Source: Larimichthys crocea
Lineage: Eukaryota; Chordata; Actinopteri; Sciaenidae
Reading direction: 5' to 3'
Assembly: GCF_000972845.2 (NCBI RefSeq)
Contig: NW_020857941.1
Span: 184,948 to 248,947, forward strand
Length of the DNA: 64,000 nt
Positions 22,771-32,674 of this stretch are shown piece after piece. The translations under genes were made by a program, and so were the position numbers. The notes under the pieces are model-generated. The model was not told where the DNA came from, ran no database searches, and saw only the letters and a list, made by a program, of their open reading frames with translations. Every line of letters begins with the position of its first letter. Within the stretch, counting starts at the first letter, position 1.

Positions 22771-22811
<41 letters not shown>

Positions 22812-22819
22812 CACACACA
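22745..22819. repeat. (ACATGC)n/(CA)n compound microsatellite
   Basis: Several ACATGC units followed by a pure CA run. Confidence 0.95.
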
Positions 22820-22924
22820 GGCTCTCTCTTTCCTGCTATTTTATATTTAACTTCAACCTGTCAATTAAAGAGTGAGAGGGCAACTAGGAAAAAAGAAAGA
22901 GGGAGAGAAGGAGACAGCAAGAAG

Positions 22925-23720
22925 CACAGAACTAATTAGGCAACTGTGTAATTTTAATTAGCTGTTTTGATAATTAAACTAATTAGTTCCCCTGTGTTTC
23001 AACAACGTGCAGCCGACTGGAGGTTTTTTTTTATTTATTTTTATCAAGGCTTCAGAGATCCACTTCGTTGGTTAATTAGTCACTTTTGCATCAGAAAGCT
23101 TTATTGATAGCCTTAATTTGCAGTTGAAATGAGAAATCTGCTGTCAATAATTCAGATAATTGCCCGCTGTTTGATTGCAGAGAACAAAAGTAAGCAGCCC
23201 CAGCTCGACACATCCGCAAATCCCCGGGGTCGTTTCCTGAATGCTTAGGCTCCGTGATCTACATATCAGTAAATAAGCTCCCTCCTGCCTGCTTTTCCTT
23301 CTTGACCTCACTAACTAGAGGAGAATCCAGCTAAATAGGGCAAAAATTGACCCACCACACCCCTCTTCTATCCCTGTTCCCAAAACACCTCCTTAAAACA
23401 CCACCCACAGCCCGGCGTGTGATTCTTCCTCCTCTGCTTGCTAACTTTAAGTGTCCTGCATGTGCGGTAATTGGAAAAGAAGGCAGGGGAGGAAAAAAAA
23501 GAAAAGGAAAGTTACTGCTTGCTTTGTAGCTAATTAGTGTCCTTGGAATTAAATGAGCAGCTCGCTGTGCACCTCCAGCTTCTGCGGCTCATGTTTGTGA
23601 ATTGAATAATTGATTCTCCTCCACTAATCAGAGAGCGACATAATGAGCCAGTTTAATTAAATGGGGATCTAACCTGGCGAACACTGGGAAAATATTTGCT
23701 CGTTTACGGTTAATCAGGAA
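22925..23720. promoter_or_regulatory. candidate enhancer-like homeobox-site cluster
   Basis: Five TAATTA cores lie within 146 bp (22933, 22955, 22971, 22980, 23073) and another at 23531. They sit in unique sequence that also has TTGATTGC and ATTGATTC type sites. Dense homeodomain cores in a gene-poor region are typical of developmental enhancers. Function is inferred only. Confidence 0.3.
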
Positions 23721-24041
23721 TAACACAGTAAGTGGGGGAGGGATGCGTAGGATCGGAAGAAATATTGTGTGGTTTGTGTGCGTGGGGTCTGCATGAACTT
23801 AGAACTGAACAGGAAAAATAATTGTGCTGTTGGAGGGTTGTTTAGTAGTAGTAGTAGTAACCCTGCTGTCATTGTCATGTTGTTAAACCATCACCTAACA
23901 TCTGATGTAGGAGGTTGGCATGGTTAGTTGGGCCAGTGTGACTTGACAGGAGAAGCCACTCTTTATGTCCCAGCTAGTACCAACACTCAATGTTGTTCCT
24001 TTAATCATTATAGCAATGCTTAGCTATCCCTAACCAAGCAG

Positions 24042-24140
24042 ATATCCATCCATCCATCCATAATCTGTAACCGCTTATCCTCATCAGGGTCACTGTGGAG
24101 ACGGGCGAGAGGCGGGGTACACGCTGGACAAGTCGCAAGA
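24042..24140 (+). repeat. common teleost interspersed repeat fragment
   Basis: (ATCC)n followed by ATAATCTGTAACCGCTTATCC and, further on, GGGCGAGAGGCGGGGTACAC. I recognise this as a frequent fish repeat tail. A diverged opposite-strand copy is at 56145-56290. Family name not certain. Confidence 0.6.
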
Positions 24141-25177
24141 GGACAAGAGTTCATCACAATGAAGTCAAATGTAAATTGTGTAAATTGCTACTCTTCAATT
24201 TAGTAGTAGTACTAGCTCAACGCTGTGAAATTATATTAGGTTTATGTTATGTATATATGTCCACATGATGAACAAAACCAGGCCGCCATGTGAGGATGGC
24301 TTGCAGCCAAAGATCAAGGGGGGAGAATGTACGATGCGTGCCAGTCCAAGGCTGTGAGATTTCTCGCAGTGGTTCACATGCTCGATCCACCTTTGCATTT
24401 AGATTAAATAGAGAAAAATTGTCTCAGTGATTCCATACTCAAAATTATGGTAGTTTAACTGTATTTCTTTTTCCATTGTGAATGAACTTAAGGTGTACAG
24501 CCATGATTATCACAGTACATGCAAATACTGTCACTGAGAATGTCAGTCTGACTGTCAGCACTGAGTCACATGCAGTTTTGATATTTTCCTACAATCTTTA
24601 AGATGAAATAGAATCATACCTTGATTTACTGTATGTATTTTATGTATTCTATACAGAAATACATTTAGGTCATATATGTTGACATTGAACTTGGCCACCT
24701 CACTGTCAGATCCTTGCTGGGCAATCTTAAAATGGAGGAGTGTCACTGCCTGTCAGATGTGTTCACGAGCCTCTGGCAGCAAGATGACTTGAGCAGACTG
24801 ACCTTTCCTTATCACTGTGGTGGAGAGCTTAGGACCCTTAACCAGGGTCCCTGTCAGTACAGCCACAGGGTAGTCAGGGCCTGATAACAAAGCTGGCCCA
24901 CAGCTGTGACCCTGAAGTCCTTCACAGCTCTAGATGGACTGAATAGAGGCGATGAGGAGGTCAGTCATTGTGGATTGCATGAAGTTTGGACACAAAATTG
25001 TATTTGATCGTGCCTGCCTATTGATCACAGCTTTAAAGAGTATAATTAAGAAGATATTACTAAAACATATGCACAATCTACAGGCTTTCTTTTCCTTTGA
25101 AGGACAGCAGGTCCAGAAATGTAAAAGGAACTGAACATTTTGTTCCTTCTGCTGCATCGTTATCCTAAGTCACATTT
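24141..25177. other. unique non-coding stretch
   Basis: No gene or element recognised. Confidence 0.5.
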
Positions 25178-25330
25178 CAAATCGAATCAAATCAAATCAA
25201 ATTTTATTTGTATAGCCCAAAGTCACAAAGTACATTTGCCTCAGAGGGCTTTACAATCTATACAGGGAGTGACACCCTCTGTCCTTAGACCCTCGGTTCG
25301 AGTGAGGAAAAACTTGCCCACAAAAAACCT

Positions 25331-25813
25331 TTAACAGGGAAAAAATGTGGAAGAAACCTCAGAAACCATATCCTTAAGGCATGCTTGGAGTTTAGTTAAC
25401 TGATTGGTTGCATCAGGCTTGATCAATAAATATAATTGGGTGTCGGTATAACAATATAGATTAATAGAGTGATTCCTAATAATGCCCCCTAGAGGAAGCA
25501 TATATAAACTGAATAGAAGTGGTCCTAGTACAGAACCTTGTGGGACTCCATGACAAACTTTGGTCTGCATGGAGGATTCATCATTGACGTGAACAAACTG
25601 AGATCGATCTAAGAAATACGATTTAAACCAGCTTAGGGCGATTCCTTTGATGCCAGTTTGATGTTCCAGTCTCTGTAAAAGAATCTGATGGTCAATGGTG
25701 TCAAATGCAGCACTAAGATCTAAAAGGACAAGTACAGAGATGAGTCCTTTGTCTGATGCCATTAGGAGGTCATTTGTAACTTTGACTAGTGCGGTCTCTG
25801 TGCTATGATGCAC
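25331..25813 (-). pseudogene. L2 reverse-transcriptase fragment, catalytic site lost
   Basis: 160-codon frame with classical non-LTR RT motifs in order: HSTETALVKVTNDLL, LLDLSAAFDTIDHQILLQRL (first catalytic Asp), WFKSYFLDRSQFV, and HGVPQGSVLGPLLF. The next motif should be a Tyr/Phe-Ala-Asp-Asp box, but here it reads CYTDTQLYL. Three bases are missing and Ala is changed, so one catalytic aspartate is gone. The frame ends in foreign sequence (VSSTFFPC) where the 3' tail was joined. The frame has been non-functional since at least these events. Its ATG is an accident of the decayed sequence, not a natural start. Confidence 0.9.
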
Positions 25814-26400
25814 TCTAAATCCTGGTCAGGTTTAACAGCTGTTTCCAAACTTGCTGTATCAGAATGCAGATCAATGCCTGTTGAGGGCAAGAGGTGATGG
25901 ATTTTGTCTCTAACAGTTATAATCTTATCATTAAAGAAGCTCATGAAGTCATTGCTACTTAGACCTAAAGGAATAGATGGTTTAGTAGAGCTGTGATTCT
26001 CTGTTAGCCTGGCTACAGTGCTGAAGAGAAACCTGGGGTTGTTCTTATTCTCCTCAATTAAAGAAGAGTAATAGGCTGCTCTGGCATTACGGAGAGCCTT
26101 CCTGTATGTTTTGCGATTATCTTGCCAGACTAGACGAGATTCTTCCAGTTTAGTGGCACGCCATTTGCGTTCAGATTTACGTGTCTCTTGCTTTAATTTA
26201 CGAGTCTGCTGGCTATACCATGGTGCTAGCCTTCTTTGTTTAATTGTCTTCTTTTTCAGAGGTGCAATAGAGTCTAGAGTTGTCCGTAATGAGCCTGTAG
26301 TACTATCAACAAGATGGTCTATTTGTGAGGGGCTAAAGGAAGCAGACAAGTCCTCTGTTACATTGAGACATGGCATTGAATTCAATGCTGAAGGAATCAC
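25786..26400 (-). pseudogene. L2 ORF2 endonuclease-RT linker fragment
   Basis: 204-codon frame covering the basic linker between endonuclease and RT in L2-type ORF2. Landmarks are APLKKKTIKQRRLAPWYSQQ, KSERKWRATKLEESRLVWQD and FFNDKIITVRDKIHHLLPST. It stops at LECIIAQRPH, where the adjacent frame picks up FRVHHSTETAL. A deletion therefore removed the segment with the conserved NYRPISNL motif seen in copy A and shifted the frame. Upstream, the frame extends without a start towards 26455. Confidence 0.85.
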
Positions 26401-26839
26401 TTCCTTAAACTTCCTTACATTTATTAATATATTAGCTGTGCTACATTCTGCTCAGAATTGAAGCTTCTTTTTCTATACTTTTGTTTTTCATCTCTATCAG
26501 CAATGTTAATAATGTGTTTGTCAAGTTGTTCTGATGAAAAGAAAAATGAAAAGTGAATAGTAAAAATTATCAACATGACACCAATCATTTGTTCAAAAGC
26601 TTAAAAAGACTCATGTACGTGTGAGAGCACTACAAAGCATCTCAGGGAGGAGGTCATTGTACCGGAGACCACTGTGCTGTTTCACATGTGTTGTTTCCTA
26701 CCAACACCCAATGTTGGTTTGTTTGAACCATGAAAACGTTCTCTCATAAAGTACTGTAAAACCTAACCAACCCACTGTGACAGATCAGAACATTCTGATA
26801 TGAATCTCTTTTGTAATATTCATTTGCACAGTTAGCAGT

Positions 26840-27180
26840 CAACTGTTACGGTGGACTGTTACCTCTTCTCTCTCTCTGTCAGGTGCTCAATGATTGGTTA
26901 GTGATTGGTTGGTGGCCCTGCCTCCATATTAAAGGAGGGCTTGAGAAGAGGCTCTCTCTCTCCTTAACACAGCAGCCCTCTGGTCCCAGCGGAGCTTCTT
27001 CTATTGTTTCTTATGTTTGTGCTGTATGCTTTGAGGTCTGATAGTCCATGTTTCAGTTATTTGTTTCTTACAATGTTTTTCACAGTGTAGTCTGGGATGT
27101 TCTGAATCCTACAGTGTAGCTTGCCGCCTTCATTTTGTTTATTTTGGCCAAACCTCCAGACTACCATAAGTTTGGTTAAT
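26840..27180 (+). promoter_or_regulatory. promoter-like block, possibly from a retroelement
   Basis: Two inverted CCAAT boxes (ATTGG at 26893 and 26904), a TATA-like TATTAAA at 26937, then a CTCTCTCTC tract and CAGCAGCCC. This resembles the promoter layout of some LTRs, but no TG...CA ends or duplications were found and no transcript frame follows. Confidence 0.3.
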
Positions 27181-27183
27181 TAT

Positions 27184-27300
27184 GGTTAAATGGTAAATGG
27201 ACTGTACTTATATAGCACCTCTCTTCATTTACCCATTCAAAAAGTTAGGTATCCTGATGTTCTATGGGGCCCTTTAAAGGGTCACAAAATAGTTAATGAC
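27184..27300 (-). repeat. SINE 3'-tail fragment
   Basis: Contains TGGTAAATGGACTGTACTTA, then TATAGCACC. This is the reverse complement of the 3' end of the SINE present in fuller form at 55441-55700. Confidence 0.65.
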
Positions 27301-27627
27301 AGAGGAAACAAATTAGTGATGACAGAGTGGCACAAACCAAGAAAATATTCTCTGATCATTGTTTTTTGTTAAAAAATGATCATTTTAGTAGTTTGGACCT
27401 CAAGCACACAAACAATCTGAAAAGTTAAATAACACTGACAGTGGAAAAATATTGTATTTGAGAAATAGATGAAGACACTATTGGAGGCCTGTGTTACTTT
27501 TTAGTGGAACTACTTCAGTAGTTACACAACTTTTTCCAATAAAGTGTTTTCATGCAAGTCTTTCATTTTTCACTTCAGGATTTGTTATTAATTATTTTTG
27601 ATGCCAAAATCTAAAGTCACTGTCGTG

Positions 27628-27632
27628 GCTCC
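27628..27632. other. gypsy target-site duplication (left)
   Basis: GCTCC, repeated exactly at 32486-32490 on the other side of the element. A 5-bp duplication is usual for Ty3/gypsy integrases. Confidence 0.9.
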
Positions 27633-27783
27633 TGTTGTGTTTGTATTTATGCATGAAAGCAGACACCGGAGACTTCAGGTTTACTCGACATAACTTCTTT
27701 TACTCTAGTCCTTCTTAACAGGTAGAACACACCTCCAGCGCCACCTCTGGACCATATATGTTAATGCACTGAACATCTCTACA
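27633..27783 (-). repeat. 3' LTR of gypsy element
   Basis: 151 bp. On the minus strand it begins TGTAGAGATG and ends CAAACACAACA. It contains CATATATGG and ATAAATA, possible TATA or polyadenylation signals. It matches the 5' LTR exactly outside the SINE insertion. Confidence 0.95.
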
Positions 27784-27795
27784 TCCCCCCCTTTT
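27784..27795 (-). other. polypurine tract
   Basis: Minus strand reads AAAAGGGGGGGA directly before the 3' LTR. This is the plus-strand priming site for reverse transcription. Confidence 0.85.
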
Positions 27796-28055
27796 AGCTT
27801 GTAACCCTCTTTTCTTTACTTTTAAGATTGAACTGTTCCAAAATGAAATAATTCCAAAATGATACAGTAGTACCTTCTATCTTAATCACAAGGTTCTCAT
27901 AACTGGGCATTATATTCATAACATCTGTATCCAACATAACACTCGGTTATTATTATTAATTCTCTCTTTTTTTTTTTCACAGAACAATGAACAACAAACT
28001 CCATACACTCATGCACTTTTTTCTTCTCTGGGAACACTCTGGTAAACTAGAATGT

Positions 28056-31000
28056 TCACAAGTCCAATCTATCTGGTGGGCGGGAAACTCTTCCTGACCT
28101 GGTCACTGTTTCAGCTGACTCTGGTTGACTCGGGAGAGTCTCTGTCACATCAGGACAGGGCAGATTTCTCTCAGGGAGCACTGTTAGGTGAGCCCTGTTT
28201 CTTCTTAGGCTCCCTTGGTCTGTTTCCACAGTGTAAGACCTTGGTGTTGACGCAGGTCCCTGAACAGTAGCTGTGGTCTGCACTGTTCTAATCCACACTC
28301 TCTGACCTGGGACCAGTACTGGTAAGTTTTGTGTCCTGTGTCTCAGGTTGAATGACTTTCTCTGCTTTGCTTTTAGTTCCTTGTCTTTTTCCCTGAAAGC
28401 TCTAAGGTTTGGCCAGGCTGGTTTCAACGCTTGTGGAGTTGTAGGAACTGTTGATCTTATCCTCCTCCCCATCAGCAGCTGCGCCGGACTCAGCCCGTGA
28501 GCCAGTGGTGTAGCTCTGTAAGCCAAAAGAGCTTTCTGAGGGTCTGGACTTTTGTTGAGCAGTTGTTTAACTGTGCGGACAGCTCTCTCCGCCTCGCCGT
28601 TGCTCTGTGGATAGCGAGGGCTGCTGGTTGTGTGATTGAAACCATAGTCCTGTGCAAAGACGGCAAAGTCTGCGGAAGCAAACTGCGGCCCGTTGTCAGT
28701 CACTAAGATTTCAGGCACTCCGAATCTTGCAAAAATTACCTTCAGCCGCTCCACAGTTGTAGCTGTTGTCAGGGTCGGGAGGTTTGCCACTTCAATGTAT
28801 CGCGAGTAGTAGTCCACCACCACGATATAATGTCCATTTTTCCACTGAAAGATATCAGCGGCCACTTTTTGCCATGGTCGTGCTGGTAGAGGTGTGGTCA
28901 TTAAAGGCTCTGTCTTTGTCTGTGCATGCTGGCAACAGATTTCGCACCTTTCCACCATCTCTTTAATCTGTCTTGTTATCCCTGGCCACCATAGGGATCC
29001 TTGTGCTCTTGCCACACACTTAGTCACTCCCTGATGGCCTTCATGCAACCTTTCCAACATTTCCTGCTGCATGCTTCCAGGGATCAGAATCCTCTCACCT
29101 TTGAGAAGCATGCCCTCTGCCATGTGAATGTCGTTCCTTTCTGGCCAGAATGGCTGAAGATGCTCAGGGATGCTTCTCCTGTGAGGCGGCCAGCCTTTTT
29201 CCGTTAATGTTTTCAGCTGCTTGCAAATGCTGTCTGTGCTCTGAGCCTCCTCAATGTGGGCTAGTTTACTTTCAGTAGCAGGTAAATGTTGTAGAATATG
29301 GTCAATGTAAGCACAGCATTCTTTCTGCAAGCTGCTATTGGCCTCTCTATCCTCCATTCCCAGGGGTGCTCTTGAGAGAGTGTCAGCAGTGACAAGTTGT
29401 TTTCCCGGGACATGTATGATTTTGTAGTTGAACCTCAACAGTCTTAGCCTAAACCTAAGAATTCTTGGAGGTAGATCATCCAAGGACCGAGAGCCAAGCA
29501 GTGAGATTAAGGGTTTGTGATCAGTTCTCACTGTGAATTCTAAGCCTAGCAGATATGAACTGAGTCGCTCACAGGCCCATGTTGCTGCTAGTGCTTCTTT
29601 TTCGATTTGTGCATACTGGACCTCTGTGGGTGTCAGGCTCCGTGATATGTACACAACAGGTCTCCACCTATCATCTGCTTGACGCTGTAGGAGGACTGCC
29701 CCAAGTCCATATGAAGACGCATCTGCAGATACCATTGTTTCTTTCTTTGGGCTGTATTGTGCAAGGACTGGAGGAGAACTCAGCTCTTTTTTGATTTTTT
29801 CAAAGGCAGTTTTTTGTTGTGCGTCCCATGTCCATGTGCTGTCATTTTTTAACAGGTCACGTAGGGGTTTTGTGAGAGCTGGTAGGCTAGGTGAAAACTT
29901 GCCAATGTAGTTCACCATCCCCATGAACCTGCGAACTTCTTCCACGTTGCGAGGTTCTGGCATGTTTTCGATGGCACTGATCTTGTCTGGATCAGCCTCG
30001 ATTCCACTTGCGCTTATGTTGTGTCCAAGGAACTTGACTTTCTCCATAGAAAATTCACACTTTTCATTGAGGGTGAGGCCCGCTTTTTCACACCTTTTAA
30101 GCACATCCTGCAGTCTCTCATCATGCTCTTTTTTGTCTTTTCCATAGACTAAGATGTCATCCGCGTGGCACAGGGCCCCATTTGCCCCTGCGATGATTTG
30201 GGAGATTCTCAACTGAAAATGTTCAGGCGCAGAAGAAATGCCGAAGGGGAGTCTCTGAAAGCAATATCTTCCAAAGGGGGTAATAAAAGTTGTTAAAGGC
30301 TGCGATTCTTCGTGTAGAGGAACCTGCCAGAAACCAGATGTTGCATCCAGTTTCGAGAAGACTTTTGCCCCCTCCAGCTGCGCCAGCGTCTCATCCACTG
30401 CGGGCAGTATGTGTCGCTCCCTGCACACACTGTCATTAAGTCGGGTGAGGTCCACACAAATGCGGGGTTTCTTGTTTGGCTTGGGGACCACCACCATTCC
30501 TGCACACCATTCAGTTGGCTGCTCGATTTTTCTTATGACCCCCAATGCTTCCATCCTGTCTAGCTCCTCTTTAACTTGTTCTTTCATAGGTAATGGCACT
30601 CTGCGCGGAGCCGAGAGAGCATAAGGAACTGCTCCTTCTTTCAGTTTTATCTTGTAGCTTCCTTGTAGCTTTCCTAGTCCTGAAAACACTTTGGGAAACA
30701 TCGCTCTGTAGCGATGGCTCATGTCTTGTTTCTCCTCTTGAACTGAAGCTACTTGTTGGATCAGGTTCAGCTTTATTAAAGCAGGGAGTCCCATTAGTGG
30801 CATCACCAGATTTGTCACCACATATACATCCTGCCTCGTTTCTCTTCTTTCAGTTTTAATGTGTGCTCTTATGATGCCCAGAACCTTCAATGGACAGTTA
30901 TCTGGACCTTTAATCTTTTTAGGTGGTTTCATTAGGCTGCCATCACGTGCTCTCGAGTACATGGAAGATGGAATAGCTGTAACTGAGGCTCCTGAGTCCA

Positions 31001-31934
31001 GTTTAAATGTTACCTTCTTTCCATTGAGGCAGATTTCTTTGACCCATTCCTCATCAGTTCCTTCTGTTTTAACTGTCCCCATGAAAGCTATGTCCTCTTC
31101 TGTGTCGCTGTCCCTTATAGCTTCCACTCTTTGAGATGACCTGCACACCGCAGCGAAATGTCCCTTTTTTTTGCATTTACGACACTCCGCTTCCCTGGCT
31201 GGGCACTGTTTCCAGGGATGTTGAGGTGTTTTGCCGCACCTTTTGCATTTCTCATCATAATATATCTTGTTTGCAGTGCTTGGTTTGGACGTAGACTGCT
31301 CTGGCCTGCGTGGGGGACCTTGTCTATATTGTGTTCTCTTTCTGTGTGTGTTTATGGCATCCACATTAGCACCTTTAATTTCTGTGTGTGTCCCTCGTAG
31401 CAGTTGTTGTTGTTTCTTTATATCTTCCTGCTGCCTGACCTGGGTTATTGTTTTTGCCAGTGTCAGGTCTGGGTCTAACTGAAGTCTCTCTGACAGCCTG
31501 GAGTCTCTTATCCCGACCACTATGCGGTCTCTTATCATTTCGTCTTTTATTGCACCAAATTTGCAGTGCTCTGCCAGTTTATGCACATCTGTGATAAAGT
31601 TCTCTGCAGACTCGCCCTGTTGTTGTTGTCTGCTATTAAACTTGGCACGTTCATAAATGACGTTGTGTTTACCGACAAAATGTTCATCAAAGGCTTTTGT
31701 CACCTCTGCATAGGCTGTCTTCTGTTGGTCCGTTAGTGGTAATGTACTGAGAATGTCGTCGCTCTTGTCGCCCATCACATACAGGAGGGAGTTGACTTGG
31801 TAATCCTCATCTTTTCTATTCAATCCTGACGCCAGTCTAAACCTCTCGAACCGTCTTATCCATTGCGGCCATGAGCTGGGCTCTTCAAAGCTGAAGTTGC
31901 CAGGAGGTGCGATAGAAAATATTTGTTCCGTCAT
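28056..31934 (-). CDS. Ty3/gypsy gag-pol polyprotein
   Basis: The open frame reaches 32039 through a GTG. The first ATG is at 31934, giving 1,292 residues, and I prefer that start. Numbering from the longer frame: gag to about 300 with two zinc knuckles, CX2CX5HX4C (265-279) and CX2CX4HX4C (286-299). Aspartic protease with DSGA at 348-351. Reverse transcriptase at about 480-660, with KLDATSGFWQV and the catalytic box as HADD (625-628). RNase H with SADASSYGLGA, EKEALA and TDHKPL (about 773-843). Integrase with an HHCC zinc site (H999, H1002, C1032, C1035) and D1062, D1115, E1151 in D,D-35-E spacing. No chromodomain is evident. There are no internal stops or frameshifts. The products would assemble cytoplasmic particles, copy the RNA and integrate the cDNA. 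Confidence 0.95.
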   Translation of the reverse strand: MTEQIFSIAPPGNFSFEEPSSWPQWIRRFERFRLASGLNRKDEDYQVNSLLYVMGDKSDDILSTLPLTDQQKTAYAEVTKAFDEHFVGKHNVIYERAKFNSRQQQQGESAENFITDVHKLAEHCKFGAIKDEMIRDRIVVGIRDSRLSERLQLDPDLTLAKTITQVRQQEDIKKQQQLLRGTHTEIKGANVDAINTHRKRTQYRQGPPRRPEQSTSKPSTANKIYYDEKCKRCGKTPQHPWKQCPAREAECRKCKKKGHFAAVCRSSQRVEAIRDSDTEEDIAFMGTVKTEGTDEEWVKEICLNGKKVTFKLDSGASVTAIPSSMYSRARDGSLMKPPKKIKGPDNCPLKVLGIIRAHIKTERRETRQDVYVVTNLVMPLMGLPALIKLNLIQQVASVQEEKQDMSHRYRAMFPKVFSGLGKLQGSYKIKLKEGAVPYALSAPRRVPLPMKEQVKEELDRMEALGVIRKIEQPTEWCAGMVVVPKPNKKPRICVDLTRLNDSVCRERHILPAVDETLAQLEGAKVFSKLDATSGFWQVPLHEESQPLTTFITPFGRYCFQRLPFGISSAPEHFQLRISQIIAGANGALCHADDILVYGKDKKEHDERLQDVLKRCEKAGLTLNEKCEFSMEKVKFLGHNISASGIEADPDKISAIENMPEPRNVEEVRRFMGMVNYIGKFSPSLPALTKPLRDLLKNDSTWTWDAQQKTAFEKIKKELSSPPVLAQYSPKKETMVSADASSYGLGAVLLQRQADDRWRPVVYISRSLTPTEVQYAQIEKEALAATWACERLSSYLLGLEFTVRTDHKPLISLLGSRSLDDLPPRILRFRLRLLRFNYKIIHVPGKQLVTADTLSRAPLGMEDREANSSLQKECCAYIDHILQHLPATESKLAHIEEAQSTDSICKQLKTLTEKGWPPHRRSIPEHLQPFWPERNDIHMAEGMLLKGERILIPGSMQQEMLERLHEGHQGVTKCVARAQGSLWWPGITRQIKEMVERCEICCQHAQTKTEPLMTTPLPARPWQKVAADIFQWKNGHYIVVVDYYSRYIEVANLPTLTTATTVERLKVIFARFGVPEILVTDNGPQFASADFAVFAQDYGFNHTTSSPRYPQSNGEAERAVRTVKQLLNKSPDPQKALLAYRATPLAHGLSPAQLLMGRRIRSTVPTTPQALKPAWPNLRAFREKDKELKAKQRKSFNLRHRTQNLPVLVPGQRVWIRTVQTTATVQGPASTPRSYTVETDQGSLRRNRAHLTVLPERNLPCPDVTETLPSQPESAETVTRSGRVSRPPDRLDL

Positions 31935-32106
31935 GTCTCCCGTCCCCGTCCGGGCTCCGATGCGGGTCCGCTGTTCCACGTGCTCTCTGTCGGCTAGCTT
32001 AGCTTGCGCGTCGGCCAGGTGAACAATGACGCTATGCACCGGACTATCGCAGACTCACTTCACTCAGCTAACGCTGCTAGTACCCACTTTATACTCACAG
32101 TAGGTT

Positions 32107-32124
32107 CGCCTCTTCCTAACACCA
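32107..32124 (-). other. primer-binding site
   Basis: Minus strand reads TGGTGTTAGGAAGAGGCG immediately after the 5' LTR. The TGG matches a tRNA 3' CCA end. I cannot assign the tRNA. Confidence 0.7.
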
Positions 32125-32485
32125 TGTTGTGTTTGTATTTATGCATGAAAGCAGACACCGGAGACTTCAGGTTTACTCGACATAACTTCTTTTACTCTAG
32201 TCCTTCTTTTTTTTTTTTTTTAAGATTATTTTTTGGGGCTTTTTATGCCTTTTAATGATAGGACAGCTGAAGATAGACAGGAAGCAGAGAGAGGGGGAGT
32301 GACACGCAGTAAACGGCCGTCCGATGCGGGCTTCGAACCGGGGCCAGCTGCAGCCTCCATACACGGGGCGGCCGCTTAACCCACTACGCTACCGACCGCC
32401 CCTACTCTAGTCCTTCTTAACAGGTAGAACACACCTCCAGCGCCACCTCTGGACCATATATGTTAATGCACTGAACATCTCTACA
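32125..32485 (-). repeat. 5' LTR of gypsy, interrupted by a SINE
   Basis: Same 151-bp LTR as at 27633-27783, split by a 194-bp SINE plus a 16-bp target duplication (361 bp in total). The SINE is absent from the 3' LTR, so it arrived after integration. Confidence 0.95.
32209..32402 (-). mobile_element. tRNA-derived SINE
   Basis: Minus strand starts GGGGCGGTCGGTAGCGTAGT, with an A-box-like TAGCGTAGTGG and a perfect B box GGTTCGAAGCC, the internal RNA polymerase III promoter. It ends in a poly-A tail (poly-T on the plus strand). A 16-bp target duplication TACTCTAGTCCTTCTT flanks it (32193-32208 and 32403-32418). It depends on a LINE partner for movement. I recognise the body as a frequent fish SINE, but the family name is uncertain. 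Confidence 0.95.
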
Positions 32486-32490
32486 GCTCC
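32486..32490. other. gypsy target-site duplication (right)
   Basis: GCTCC, the partner of 27628-27632. Confidence 0.9.
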
Positions 32491-32674
32491 ATAGACATCC
32501 TGCTTTAACTTTCACTCACTGTAGTTCTGAAGTGGTTTTACTGTTCAGTTAAGAATTATTAGTGACATTTCAGGTCACTGGATAAAGTGGTTTAGATAAT
32601 TTGTTTATTGTTATAACCTGTCTGAGTGCTGGGCTGTCTTCAACTGTCAAGTTGTAATAGACTGGAATTATTTT

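Larger units (their letters stand above)
25178..26455 (-). mobile_element. L2-type LINE copy B (internally deleted)
   Basis: Minus-strand L2 remnant. The 3' tail (TCAAATCAAATCAAATTTTA, then GTATAGCCC) runs to about 25367. It is fused directly to mid-RT sequence, so the RT C-terminus and much of the 3' UTR are lost. The RT and linker pieces at 25331-25813 and 25786-26400 are in different frames with a second deletion between them. The right edge near 26455 is approximate. Confidence 0.85.
27633..32485 (-). mobile_element. complete Ty3/gypsy LTR retrotransposon
   Basis: Minus-strand element with two LTRs, primer-binding site, one gag-pol frame, polypurine tract and a 5-bp target duplication GCTCC. 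The LTRs are 151 bp and identical by eye once the SINE in the 5' copy is removed, which indicates very recent integration. Pol order is protease, RT, RNase H, integrase. With the single gag-pol frame and short LTRs this fits the K02A2.6-like/mag-type gypsy elements common in fish (clade inferred). No env is present. It is intact enough to be potentially mobile, except that its 5' LTR is interrupted. Confidence 0.95.

Noticed and set aside
22479..22850. 123-codon plus-strand frame
   Set aside because: It starts inside the hAT end and finishes in a CA microsatellite. It is chance sequence.
28052..31482. Many plus-strand frames across the gypsy element
   Set aside because: They are shadows of the gag-pol gene on the other strand.
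32107..32124. Assigning the gypsy primer tRNA
   Set aside because: Only TGG is certain. I could not match the rest to a specific tRNA without a tRNA set.
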